Virus record (IMG/VR): IMGVR_UViG_3300009705_000065
Coordinates: 1-32,296 of that record
Source of the DNA: a virus
DNA length: 32,296 nt
Strand: one strand, 5' to 3'
The notes under the pieces are model-generated. The model did not search any database, was not told the DNA's origin, and saw only the letters and a program-made list of their open reading frames with translations. This document shows positions 15,748 through 23,476 of the stretch, one piece after another. The position numbers were made by a program, and so were the translations under genes. Each line of letters opens with the position of its first letter. The first letter of the stretch is position 1.

Positions 15748-16286
15748 TCTTTCCACTCCTTTATCCATAACGGTGTTTCTCTTTTAGTATAATGCATAAA
15801 ACTTTTCTTTGCTTTCATATAATATGTTCTGTATGCTGTAATCGTGTCCTCATGTTTGTAAACCATAGGCATACATTGAGGAGGTTCTTTAAATCCAGCA
15901 TCAGGAATATTTACAGGGTTGTTCTTTAGTAAAACTCTTAGTTTCTTATCTGTTAGATGCACCTTACCATATCTATAAGTATATTCATCACATAAAGAAA
16001 CAAATAACTTGTATAGATACTCATAATGAGAAGATGAATACCTAACCCATTTACTACAAGGGTGATTAAAGTGTGCCATTTTATAGACAACATCTCTATT
16101 ATCTTTCATAATACCTATTTGAGTAAAAATATATTCATCATCAGCATTAGGTAGGTAAAATTGGTCTAATTCTCTATGAGCAGTACACATCATTTGTGCG
16201 CTTTCTAAAATCATTTTCACACAATGTTTATCATTATGCATTAATGCTGCGATAGACGGGTCTTTATGTAAGTAAAATATATTCAT
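15744..16286 (-). CDS. Conserved phage protein of the 'MNIFYLxxDPxxAA...DKH' family
   Basis: The 180-aa product opens MNIFYLHKDPSIAALMHNDK and keeps DKHCVKMILESAQM, HPCSKWVR, EYTYRYGK and YRTYYMKAKK. This set of motifs is familiar from a widespread family in T4-like and marine phages, sometimes labelled as related to pyrimidine-dimer glycosylases; its activity is not established. I recognise the family but not a proven function. It sits between the JAMM and E1 genes in one operon. GGTGAAGAAG precedes the ATG. Confidence 0.75.
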   Translation of the reverse strand: MNIFYLHKDPSIAALMHNDKHCVKMILESAQMMCTAHRELDQFYLPNADDEYIFTQIGIMKDNRDVVYKMAHFNHPCSKWVRYSSSHYEYLYKLFVSLCDEYTYRYGKVHLTDKKLRVLLKNNPVNIPDAGFKEPPQCMPMVYKHEDTITAYRTYYMKAKKSFMHYTKRETPLWIKEWKE

Positions 16287-16489
16287 TCTTCTTCACCTTC
16301 ATTCTTAAAGTACAAATTTACTAAAGTATCATAGTTTTCCATCCATGATAATAGTATTTTATTTGCTTCTTGACTACTTAAACCAAATTCTTCTACTAAG
16401 AAAGGAGTAGCACCATACATATTGGTTTTTCCACTTCGTCTTAGCACTTCTAAATATTTGAAATATACTATCCATTCTTCATCATACAT
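16283..16489 (-). CDS. Small conserved phage-type protein (68 aa)
   Basis: Begins MYDEEWIVYFKYLEVLRRSG with TNMYGATPFLVEEFGL and EANKILLSWMENY. This resembles a small helical family found beside the previous gene's family in marine phages: a short helix-turn-helix-like unit without a known role. The tail EGEEE carries the following ribosome site. GGGTGAT precedes the ATG. Confidence 0.65.
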   Translation of the reverse strand: MYDEEWIVYFKYLEVLRRSGKTNMYGATPFLVEEFGLSSQEANKILLSWMENYDTLVNLYFKNEGEEE

Positions 16490-16494
16490 TTAAA

Positions 16495-17052
16495 TCACCC
16501 GTTAATCCTGAAATGTTTCTCAACATGTTCTTCATTAAACCATCGTTGAATCCATTGTGCCCCATAACCTGCAATTACTACTTGCATGAAATGAACTCCT
16601 TCTGCTTTTCCTTCCCATGAATCTCCTTGACAACTAAAAGAACCATCTGGCCCACTTGTAAATGTTGTATAAAGTTTAGGGTCTTCTAAATGTGAAATCA
16701 TTGCAGCATTTCTCGCTTGTGCTCTCAAATCTAACCACTTTGCTTTAGAATTATACATTGTTCTACGAATATCTAAATTATCTGCACAACATACTACTAA
16801 ATCATAACCTTTCAGTTGATTAGCAGTTAATACAGGGAAAGGATGAGCCTTAATATCATATCTTGCACTCATAGCATTCACTTTCTTCATATCTAATTCA
16901 CTCTTATCAAAATTTTGATATGTTAAGTTCTTTTCTTCTATAATATCTGGGTCATATACATCTAATGTATATAATCCCGTCTTATCTAGTAAAGGAATTA
17001 GAAAACTACCAATTCCACCTGCTCCAATTATCATTACTTTTCTCTTAGTCAT
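16495..17052 (-). CDS. E1/ThiF/MoeB-like Ubl-activating enzyme
   Basis: A 185-aa Rossmann protein: GAGGIG at 10-15 for ATP, an acidic strand DVYDPDIIEEKNLTYQNF (31-48, the E1 'D.D.V...N..RQ' motif with Tyr for Arg), VVCCADNLDIRR (86-97, the D-x3-R motif), and Cys141 in GSFSCQGD as candidate catalytic Cys. It is shorter than MoeB/ThiF (about 240-250 aa) and lacks the zinc CxxC pairs. The family adenylates the C-terminal Gly of a ubiquitin-like protein. With the Ubl at 25291-25497 and the JAMM protease at 14745-15251 it forms a conjugation set. Sulfur transfer is the alternative. GAGGTGA precedes the ATG. Confidence 0.85.
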   Translation of the reverse strand: MTKRKVMIIGAGGIGSFLIPLLDKTGLYTLDVYDPDIIEEKNLTYQNFDKSELDMKKVNAMSARYDIKAHPFPVLTANQLKGYDLVVCCADNLDIRRTMYNSKAKWLDLRAQARNAAMISHLEDPKLYTTFTSGPDGSFSCQGDSWEGKAEGVHFMQVVIAGYGAQWIQRWFNEEHVEKHFRING

Positions 17053-17195
17053 TATTCTTCACCTCGCAATAGAACATATTCTACACTATCTTTAATCAAT
17101 AAAAGTAAATTAAGATTAGTTGTTGTTTCCCAATTTACACCTTTATTTCCATCAAACATTTTTGCAATACTTATTATCGTTTCTCTTTCATTCAT
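17052..17195 (-). CDS. Small unknown protein (47 aa)
   Basis: Begins MNERETIISIAKMFDGNKG and ends YVLLRGEE. Preceded by AAAGGTGAG from the end of the TFB gene; its own GAGGTGAAGAATAATG drives the E1-like gene with a TAATG overlap. It is therefore tightly coupled to TFB and E1. No family recognised. Confidence 0.6.
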   Translation of the reverse strand: MNERETIISIAKMFDGNKGVNWETTTNLNLLLLIKDSVEYVLLRGEE

Positions 17196-17197
17196 TT

Positions 17198-17821
17198 CTA
17201 TCTCACCTTTTTTAAGTTTCTTTTTAGTGCTGGTATACTAATACCAAATATTTTACAAGTCTCTTTTTGTGTTAGGTCACTACATTCATAGAATATAGCA
17301 CTTGCTAAACCTCTCGTTAAAGTATAAGGTAAATCTTGCACCATTTGATTTACCCTTGCTTCATCTAATGAAGACACTTCAGCAATATATGGTTTCAAAT
17401 CTTCTAAATTAAAGATACCTGTCCTGCTGAAATGCCTATTTATTATCTTAATTAATCTTCTTACTCTTGTTATGTTAGCCCCTGAAAACCTACAATACTC
17501 TTTAAGATACGTTAGTTGTTTTAAATCTCTAAGAGTGAAATAAGTTAAAGAACAATACCTTTCACTTAAAGTATATGTTCCAAACTTCCCTGTGAATAAT
17601 AAAGTATTATAATTATCCATTATATCTTTCTTATACCTTATCATGTTAAACTCACTCAATAGAATAGATAATTCGGGTTCGTTTTCTGTTCTGACGAAAC
17701 TTTCTGCGCCAACTTTGACCCAAATCCTATTCACTTGAATCAATCCACACACATTACATACTACTAAACTGATTCTTTTGTCTAAGGATAAATCCCTAGA
17801 ACTACAATTAAGACATGGCAT
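17198..17821 (-). CDS. TFB/TFIIB-like archaeal transcription initiation factor
   Basis: A 207-aa protein with an N-terminal zinc ribbon (Cys3, Cys6, Cys22, Cys25: CLNCSS ... VVCNVCGLIQ), a linker, then cyclin-like helices ending in a helix-turn-helix (YTLTRGLASAIFYECSD, then TQKETCKIFGISIPALKRNL). That order is the TFB plan: the ribbon recruits RNA polymerase, the cyclin repeats bind TBP-DNA and the BRE. Cellular TFB is about 300 aa, so one repeat or the B-finger is probably reduced. A virus-encoded TFB could redirect host polymerase to viral promoters. It overlaps the 405-aa gene by 14 bases. Confidence 0.8.
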   Translation of the reverse strand: MPCLNCSSRDLSLDKRISLVVCNVCGLIQVNRIWVKVGAESFVRTENEPELSILLSEFNMIRYKKDIMDNYNTLLFTGKFGTYTLSERYCSLTYFTLRDLKQLTYLKEYCRFSGANITRVRRLIKIINRHFSRTGIFNLEDLKPYIAEVSSLDEARVNQMVQDLPYTLTRGLASAIFYECSDLTQKETCKIFGISIPALKRNLKKVR

Positions 17822-19025
17822 CCCAATCTAACCTAATATCCATTTGGTCTTTCTCATGACCTGTGATATACCTTCCAACAGTTGATACTAATTTAACTAA
17901 CATAGGGTCATTCATACAAGCAAATGCTCTTGCTGCGAATTGGTCACCTACACTAGCACCACTAGATAAATTATCAATACAAATTGGGCCACTCCATGTG
18001 TGACCATGTTCACCCATAGGAATTACCGGTTCTTTAATAGTAGGTATTACATTTTCATTACCTACCGCTTTAGTTAATACATAAGTAGATACATCTTGTA
18101 TACCTCTCTTGGATTGATTATCAACAATCATCCAATCTGCTAACTTACCACGAACATACATGGCTAAAACTTCTTCACCATCACCCTTAGTAAACTTACC
18201 TCTCTTAATGACATCATAATCTCTTACCATGCTATCAAACAATTCCATTGCTCTCTTCTCAACAATATCCTGCATACGATTTTGTTTAAGGTATTCTTTC
18301 ATAATTGTGACCTGAGCGTTGGTTGGTTTATCACCCGTTGTTTTAAAGAATAACTCTTCACAGCCAATCATATACCACTTACCTTTCTTATGTCCATTAA
18401 GATAAGTATTGATAAATGTATTTAAATCTTTTAGACCCATCTCTCCCCATACACCACTACTTATCTCAACAGCAAAATTAGCAGGTGCTATTTGCATTAC
18501 ATTCATTCTACAATTATGCTCTACAATTTTACCTTCTAGTCTTTGGAAGAACTTATACGGAACTCTATTCTCCATAACATATGTAATGTTCTCAGGCATA
18601 TCAATACACCTTTGCATATAATCATCTAATGATTCATCTGCTTCTTCACCATCTCCATCAATATAACATGAACGAAAAATTGTTCTTGCTAAAGCCTTAA
18701 CTAATATATCTAAATTACCATACACACCATTAAGATTATACCTGATACCATCTTTACGCAATACTGCTAAATATCCACAGTTCCCAATACGAATTACAAT
18801 TGATTTCTTTTCACTCTCTCTACACAGTTCAACTACTCTCAAGGTTTTCTTAATAGCGTCAGTAAAACCTTCAATTGTTGGTTCTTTTGACGATGAAACA
18901 CTACTTCGTCTAGCATATATATCTATAGTCCTATCTCTAACAAATGCCCTAGATACTATCTTAGTTTGAATAACAGAATTCCTGTCATCGCTTGCGTGTC
19001 TTACTCTAAATTGTACTTCTCCCAT
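17808..19025 (-). CDS. Unknown 405-aa protein, possible E2-like C-terminal region
   Basis: Start placed at MGEVQFRVRHASDD, with AGGTGA five bases upstream. The N-terminal 200 residues are alpha/beta without a known motif. The middle has TNAQVTIMKEYLKQNR and MYVRGKLADWMIVDN. The end reads HGHTWSGPICIDNL followed by a long helix: His-rich, then Gly-x-Ile-Cys-Ile-Asp, then helix, which resembles the active-site strand of E2 enzymes ('HPN...G.ICLD') with Cys349 as candidate. With the E1-like gene two genes downstream this is suggestive only; general sequence similarity to E2 is weak. A structural or regulatory role is equally possible. Confidence 0.7.
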   Translation of the reverse strand: MGEVQFRVRHASDDRNSVIQTKIVSRAFVRDRTIDIYARRSSVSSSKEPTIEGFTDAIKKTLRVVELCRESEKKSIVIRIGNCGYLAVLRKDGIRYNLNGVYGNLDILVKALARTIFRSCYIDGDGEEADESLDDYMQRCIDMPENITYVMENRVPYKFFQRLEGKIVEHNCRMNVMQIAPANFAVEISSGVWGEMGLKDLNTFINTYLNGHKKGKWYMIGCEELFFKTTGDKPTNAQVTIMKEYLKQNRMQDIVEKRAMELFDSMVRDYDVIKRGKFTKGDGEEVLAMYVRGKLADWMIVDNQSKRGIQDVSTYVLTKAVGNENVIPTIKEPVIPMGEHGHTWSGPICIDNLSSGASVGDQFAARAFACMNDPMLVKLVSTVGRYITGHEKDQMDIRLDWDAMS

Positions 19026-19030
19026 TATAT

Positions 19031-20239
19031 TCACCTATTTCTTAGTAATTCATTAATCATTTCACTTGCAGCAGACTTACTCATACCTTCTACTGATTCT
19101 CCCCCAAGCCTATCAATGTATCTGATTTGTTTAGAGGTTGCTTCTACTTCATTAGAATCTGAAGGGTCAATAATACGCATCAAAGCATTAAGTTGTTTCT
19201 CCGATAATTCTCTTCGGCTAATGATTCTATTACGCATATCATTTAAGAAGCGATTCTCCCAATCATTACCACCCATATCAATAGTAAATAAGGGTATATC
19301 ATAATAGGAACATGCTTCCATTAGAGCATCATCATTATATTCAGCACCTGTTTCTTCTCTAATTTCGTTAGCCTTTAATCTAAGTTCTTCTCTACGAATT
19401 AAGAGTTTTGCTTCAGCCGCTTTCTTTTCAGTATCAACGACTTCAATTCTATCTGCTCTTTCACTATCTTTAATATCTAATTCAGTATTGAACTTATCCA
19501 TTCTAGCGTATAACAACTGAACATCTTTCCATAGTTTTTCATTAGGATAACCACGAGTTTCTATTTGCTTACGGTCATTATCAGGATGATTCCAACGCCA
19601 AACAACTGAAGCCATTTTACCTAATGAACCAACCTTAGTCTTAGCAATAGTCCAATGCTTTTCATAACGCTTTGTTTGATGGTCAAAGTAATTACCCTTA
19701 GACCTTACATTGATACGCAAATCTAATTCTTTTACTTCATCAAAGAACTCTTCCCAATCTTCTCCATGTTCAGTCCACCACCATTCTTCTTTCATAGTCT
19801 TAACTGATTCTTTAATCCATTCAAGGATTTTTTCTTCTGTAATAGCATCATCAGGTATTCCTTTAATCTCTTTCAAGTGACGAATAATCATCCAATTGGT
19901 AATATGTTCACTACCTAATACTTCTAATTCTCCATTAACAGTATTCTCTACTTCAAAGTGCCATGCAATTTGATGACCACATATACATTCTTTAGGGTGT
20001 TTATCTAAATGAACTTGAGGTAATCTATATGCAGGTGCTCTAATAGGGATATACCATACTTGTCCTGTAACTCGCCATTCATCTTTAGCCTCAGTCCAAT
20101 TATCTGCTTGACTAATTTCAGTTAACCTACTAATAAGTGCCTTGTTTAAAGCACCATTACGATTAACATTTATTTCAGTTCTTTCTTCTCCATCAGTAAG
20201 ATGAAGATACCTTCCAAATTCGTTTGTATATTCTACCAT
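19031..20239 (-). CDS. Phage-type zinc protein (402 aa) with C-terminal 'TSKQIRYI' module
   Basis: Near residue 85 a CICGHQIAWHFEV ... GSEHITNW block resembles a phage zinc-knuckle family in which CxCG is followed by a 'G-S-x-C/H-I' element. A long charged coiled coil lies around residues 270-320. At the end, EKQLNALMRII and then TSKQIRYIDRLGGE ... SAASEMINELL form two related helical units; the second matches the C-terminus of the HNH protein at 1617-2090. GGAGGAA precedes the ATG. The function is unknown; DNA binding is plausible. Confidence 0.65.
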   Translation of the reverse strand: MVEYTNEFGRYLHLTDGEERTEINVNRNGALNKALISRLTEISQADNWTEAKDEWRVTGQVWYIPIRAPAYRLPQVHLDKHPKECICGHQIAWHFEVENTVNGELEVLGSEHITNWMIIRHLKEIKGIPDDAITEEKILEWIKESVKTMKEEWWWTEHGEDWEEFFDEVKELDLRINVRSKGNYFDHQTKRYEKHWTIAKTKVGSLGKMASVVWRWNHPDNDRKQIETRGYPNEKLWKDVQLLYARMDKFNTELDIKDSERADRIEVVDTEKKAAEAKLLIRREELRLKANEIREETGAEYNDDALMEACSYYDIPLFTIDMGGNDWENRFLNDMRNRIISRRELSEKQLNALMRIIDPSDSNEVEATSKQIRYIDRLGGESVEGMSKSAASEMINELLRNR

Positions 20240-20241
20240 AA

Positions 20242-20499
20242 TTATTCCTCCATATCCATAACTGCAAACATTAATTGCTCTTCTAAATAACCATCACATA
20301 ATTGATTTAACTTTTCTGCTAGGCTTTGTGCAATTCCAGGAATTGTATTACGGTGTAATCCTAACCATATCTTATGTGCTTGGTTAATTACTATAACACA
20401 ACTAGTTCCATCTGTTTCATTACCCTTAAAAATAAGTGCTGGTAATTCGTTATCTTCTATCAATCTAAATTCTATTTCTTTCTTTGGTTTCATTTGCAT
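20242..20499 (-). CDS. Unknown small protein (85 aa)
   Basis: The ATG giving MQMKPKKEIEFRLIED has GGAG eight bases upstream; a GTG three codons earlier is also open. The pattern is strand-rich first, then a helix with IAQSLAEKLNQL. The end MDMEE encodes part of the next ribosome binding site. Lies in the operon that starts near 20735. No family recognised. Confidence 0.65.
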   Translation of the reverse strand: MQMKPKKEIEFRLIEDNELPALIFKGNETDGTSCVIVINQAHKIWLGLHRNTIPGIAQSLAEKLNQLCDGYLEEQLMFAVMDMEE

Positions 20500-20504
20500 T
20501 TCAA

Positions 20505-20735
20505 TCACTCCATGTCTATTAAATACTCTAAGGGCGACTTCCTCAAAGTTTGTTTGGATAGTATAATGTGTGGGAACTTATTTAGTAGTAAAGGGATAAT
20601 AACATTATAGTCAATATCACTCTCATACGATTTAGTCCATACACTACCGTTGCTTTTAAGGCTCGTCACCCTAACAACTTCATACTTTTCATCTTTCTCT
20701 TCTATCTCTTTTTCATAATCCTTGCTTTCGCTCAT
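20505..20735 (-). CDS. Small protein with 'YEVVRV.SL' module (76 aa)
   Basis: A charged N-terminus (SKDYEKEIEEKDE) leads to KYEVVRVTSLKSNGSVWTKS, matching the C-terminal module of the zinc-ribbon protein at 14395-14787 (KYEVIRVDSLSGSVW). First gene of a long minus-strand operon, preceded by AAGGAT and by a candidate TATA box. It may share a binding partner with the other module carrier. Confidence 0.65.
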   Translation of the reverse strand: MSESKDYEKEIEEKDEKYEVVRVTSLKSNGSVWTKSYESDIDYNVIIPLLLNKFPHIILSKQTLRKSPLEYLIDME

Positions 20736-20835
20736 TGTATCATATCCTTATTTTTGTCCATTTTGAAAAAAGTCCTAATCTTCCTGACTTTATAGAGGGT
20801 GGAAGTCCTCGTTTTAATTACTTATACATAATGTA
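20736..20835 (-). promoter_or_regulatory. Intergenic promoter/terminator region before a long operon
   Basis: This 100-base gap follows the ribonucleotide reductase stop. On the minus strand it holds TCTATAAAG, a good archaeal TATA box, about 60 bases before the ATG at 20735. It also holds a short GAGG/CCTC stem and a run of six T. Termination of the reductase transcript and a new start for the 20735 operon are both plausible. Confidence 0.4.
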
Positions 20836-22695
20836 TTAGATTTCACATGAACTTCCAGCACATGCAATCTCTCCTTGTAAATCTGTATTGTCTGATAACT
20901 CAATAACTTTTGTCAAATCAATGTTGGTTAACTCCTTCAATAACTTGTCATATTTGTACTGTGTAATGCTCTCAAACGGTGCTTGTTTATATGAACCGCC
21001 ATCGTGAGGTAAGACACTTAAACCGTTGTAAAATTGCCTGTTAGTCCACATCCAATTAGCAACATTCTCCCATTCGGAATCTCTAATACTTATTGTGGCT
21101 GAAACATTATGAGTATTCATTCCTTGAGTATGTCCTGCTTTAACCCAAGTAGATGCTACTAATTTAACACGCTCTAATAAATCAATTGCTGATTCATCTC
21201 TAGTGATAGCACCCTTTGGTGCTTTCTGAGGAATACTAATTACTGCTGTATCATGTGGTCTAAAATAACAATCTTCAATTAGAGTAGGTTGCTTCATTTT
21301 TAAATAAGAATAGATTGCTTCATTCTTACCCACTCTTAATCTTCTAATATAATACTTGTCATGGTAAGCATGAATACCTGAAGAAGTTCCTAATACACAC
21401 GAAGTAGTTCCTGCAGGTTTAACACAAGTAATTCTTGTTGCAGGTTTAATACCTATTAGTTCTGCAATAGTTAAGTTAACTTTCTTAGCAATAATTGCTG
21501 CTTCTTCTAAATCTAATTTTAACACTTTATTAGAAGCAATACCTGTCATACTAACTCCAAGTAGTGCATCTTTCTCAGTTGTAGTTCTCCATATATCTCT
21601 AAGATAATGAAAATCAGTATAACCTGCTTGAAGAGTTCCTAAAAGAGTAGCGGCTGCGACTCTTGAGTTTAAATCTTCTTGACTAACAACATCACTAACA
21701 TTAATCTCGGTAAGATTACAAAATTGATTTGGTCTAAGAGCAATTTCACAACAAGGATTAGTTCCCCAATCCTTATCATTACTAAAGTAAATCCCCGGTT
21801 CTCCTGCACCACTATTTTTTATTCTTTCCCATAGTTCCATGAAGAACTTTTTATTAACTCTACTCCTAATTAGTACAGCACTATTGTTTGCTCTACCTCT
21901 TTGTGGGTTTAGTTCCCACCATGAACCTGTCTTAGCAGTAATCATATCCATATCATCAGCACTAAATAAACTAATTAATGCTGCTCTACGAATGCCACCT
22001 GCTAATACTGAATCAGCAATATGACAAAGAATATCATGAGCATCTATTGGAGTTAATCTATCTCCTGTCTCTTTAAGTTGTAGCATGTTTTCTATCTTAA
22101 CCATACATTCTTTAAGTGGTTGAGGGCCGGGTGCTTTACCACCAGATGTGACTAATCTTTCTCCTTTAGCACGAATATCAGAATAATCAAAGATAGGGAA
22201 TGGTTTTGATGTGCCGAAGTAAGCCTTCATTAATACTTTAATTGCATCAGCCCATCCTTCAATTGAATCACCAATTAAAAATCTCTTAGTCTTTTTCTTA
22301 TTAGGTTGTTGGATAGAAGGTAATAGGTCTATGTGATGATATTGTACTGAATACCCCACACCTGTTCCACCTAACAATAAAAACATTGCTTCGTTAAAAG
22401 CCTCTAAACAATCAACAGGCATATAAGCACAATTGTATATTCTATTAGGTGCTACTTCAATTGATTTACCACCAAATTGTAATGACCTCATGCTGGGTAA
22501 TACTTTCTTAGGTGATACATGTAAAGCATATACATCTTCTATTTGTTCACTTAGATGTGGATAATTCTTAATATGCATTACCATATTCCTATAAATTAAG
22601 TCACTCCAAGTTTCTCTTCTATTTTTATCAGCAACATACTTAGCATACTTCATATGTACAGTAATATCGGATAATATTTCATTCGCTATATTCAT
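20836..22695 (-). CDS. nrdJ: Adenosylcobalamin-dependent (class II) ribonucleotide reductase
   Basis: The 619-aa product has the reductase hallmarks: RIYNCAYMPVD (N-terminal redox Cys), EAFNEAMFLLLGGTGVGYSV, NPCCEIALRPNQFCNLTEIN (radical-site Cys and second redox Cys), KPAGTTSCVLGTSSGIH, and a C-terminal ACAGSSCEI redox pair. This pattern is that of the monomeric B12-dependent triphosphate reductase type, which makes dNTPs without oxygen or a small subunit. It is shorter than bacterial RTPR (about 740 aa). It would supply dNTPs for viral replication, given a host that makes or imports cobalamin. GGAG lies nine bases before the ATG used, inside the upstream gene's end. Confidence 0.95.
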   Translation of the reverse strand: MNIANEILSDITVHMKYAKYVADKNRRETWSDLIYRNMVMHIKNYPHLSEQIEDVYALHVSPKKVLPSMRSLQFGGKSIEVAPNRIYNCAYMPVDCLEAFNEAMFLLLGGTGVGYSVQYHHIDLLPSIQQPNKKKTKRFLIGDSIEGWADAIKVLMKAYFGTSKPFPIFDYSDIRAKGERLVTSGGKAPGPQPLKECMVKIENMLQLKETGDRLTPIDAHDILCHIADSVLAGGIRRAALISLFSADDMDMITAKTGSWWELNPQRGRANNSAVLIRSRVNKKFFMELWERIKNSGAGEPGIYFSNDKDWGTNPCCEIALRPNQFCNLTEINVSDVVSQEDLNSRVAAATLLGTLQAGYTDFHYLRDIWRTTTEKDALLGVSMTGIASNKVLKLDLEEAAIIAKKVNLTIAELIGIKPATRITCVKPAGTTSCVLGTSSGIHAYHDKYYIRRLRVGKNEAIYSYLKMKQPTLIEDCYFRPHDTAVISIPQKAPKGAITRDESAIDLLERVKLVASTWVKAGHTQGMNTHNVSATISIRDSEWENVANWMWTNRQFYNGLSVLPHDGGSYKQAPFESITQYKYDKLLKELTNIDLTKVIELSDNTDLQGEIACAGSSCEI

Positions 22696-22696
22696 T

Positions 22697-23143
22697 TCAT
22701 TCCACTCCTTTTCTTGTAGGGCAACTATCCCATTCATCAAATTGCCCTTTTAGTTTACCATATTTTTTATCCACTATTATCCAATCCATTGATTCATCCC
22801 AAACGATTTCATCAAGGTGTTTTAATGCTTCTATTCCTTCTACCTCAAAGAACTTTATAAAGTCAATATATACATTATCTCTATAAGTAAATTTGAAAGT
22901 TCCACTCGCCATAATCTCAGACTTGCGGCTATTTCCAATAACATAACCATCGGTATAAAAGTTTGGATTGGTAAGGATAACATCTAACTCTACAAGAGAA
23001 TCACTAAACACATGTATTGGCTTGTAGTCAATTGCTTTCCAACCTAAAACCTTTAAATCTGATTCAAACATTCTCTTAGATAAGAACCATTCTTCGTAAT
23101 TATCATCTATCTCATACTTATCTATAAATTCATTTCTTTTCAT
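22697..23143 (-). CDS. Unknown protein (148 aa)
   Basis: Start at MKRNEFIDKYEIDDN, six bases after AGGGG; an ATG two codons earlier overlaps the upstream stop. Trp- and Tyr-rich alpha/beta protein (DESMDWIIVDKKYG) without Cys pairs or nucleotide motifs. Its end supplies the reductase ribosome binding site, so the two are co-translated. No family recognised. Confidence 0.65.
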   Translation of the reverse strand: MKRNEFIDKYEIDDNYEEWFLSKRMFESDLKVLGWKAIDYKPIHVFSDSLVELDVILTNPNFYTDGYVIGNSRKSEIMASGTFKFTYRDNVYIDFIKFFEVEGIEALKHLDEIVWDESMDWIIVDKKYGKLKGQFDEWDSCPTRKGVE

Positions 23144-23145
23144 CT

Positions 23146-23388
23146 TCATCCCCTCTTAATTAATATCTCGCCTTCTTTCCGGAATACCTTTCTAACGCTA
23201 GAGCGTATTTCATGATAAACTCCTCTTGATTTTGGAGAACCAGCAACAGAAATTAATTTAATAGTTCCTGTTATTGGATTTTCTACTCTAAAGATAATAT
23301 GTTTGTTCATATACCAATCTAGCACATTAACTCCTGTGCTTTCTATCTCATCAATTATCTTTTTTATGTCCTTTCTACTCGTTGTCAA
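23146..23388 (-). CDS. HicA-like small protein, TTG start (80 aa)
   Basis: Pattern: SRKDIKKIIDEIESTG, then YMNKHIIFRV, then ISVAGSPKSRGVYHEIRSSV. This is the alpha-beta-beta-beta-alpha order of HicA/YcfA-type double-stranded-RNA-binding folds, with the His in the 'KH-I-F' strand where HicA has its catalytic His. No HicB antitoxin is adjacent, and phages often carry solitary members. The frame has no ATG before the conserved part; TTG overlaps the upstream TGA and has AAGGTGAT before it. Confidence 0.5.
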   Translation of the reverse strand: MTTSRKDIKKIIDEIESTGVNVLDWYMNKHIIFRVENPITGTIKLISVAGSPKSRGVYHEIRSSVRKVFRKEGEILIKRG

Positions 23389-23474
23389 TTAATCATCACC
23401 TTTATAACATATTTATTACCCATATTCTTCCTATTCTTCCACTTGACAAAAAAATTAGGAAGTTCTTGTTCCAT
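23385..23474 (-). CDS. Tiny ORF upstream of the HicA-like gene (29 aa)
   Basis: Begins MEQELPNFFVKWKNRKN and ends VIKVMIN. AGAGGTGA lies before the ATG, and its stop overlaps the TTG start of the HicA-like gene. It may be a real microprotein or serve to couple translation to the TTG start. No motif. Confidence 0.45.
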   Translation of the reverse strand: MEQELPNFFVKWKNRKNMGNKYVIKVMIN

Positions 23475-23476
23475 AG

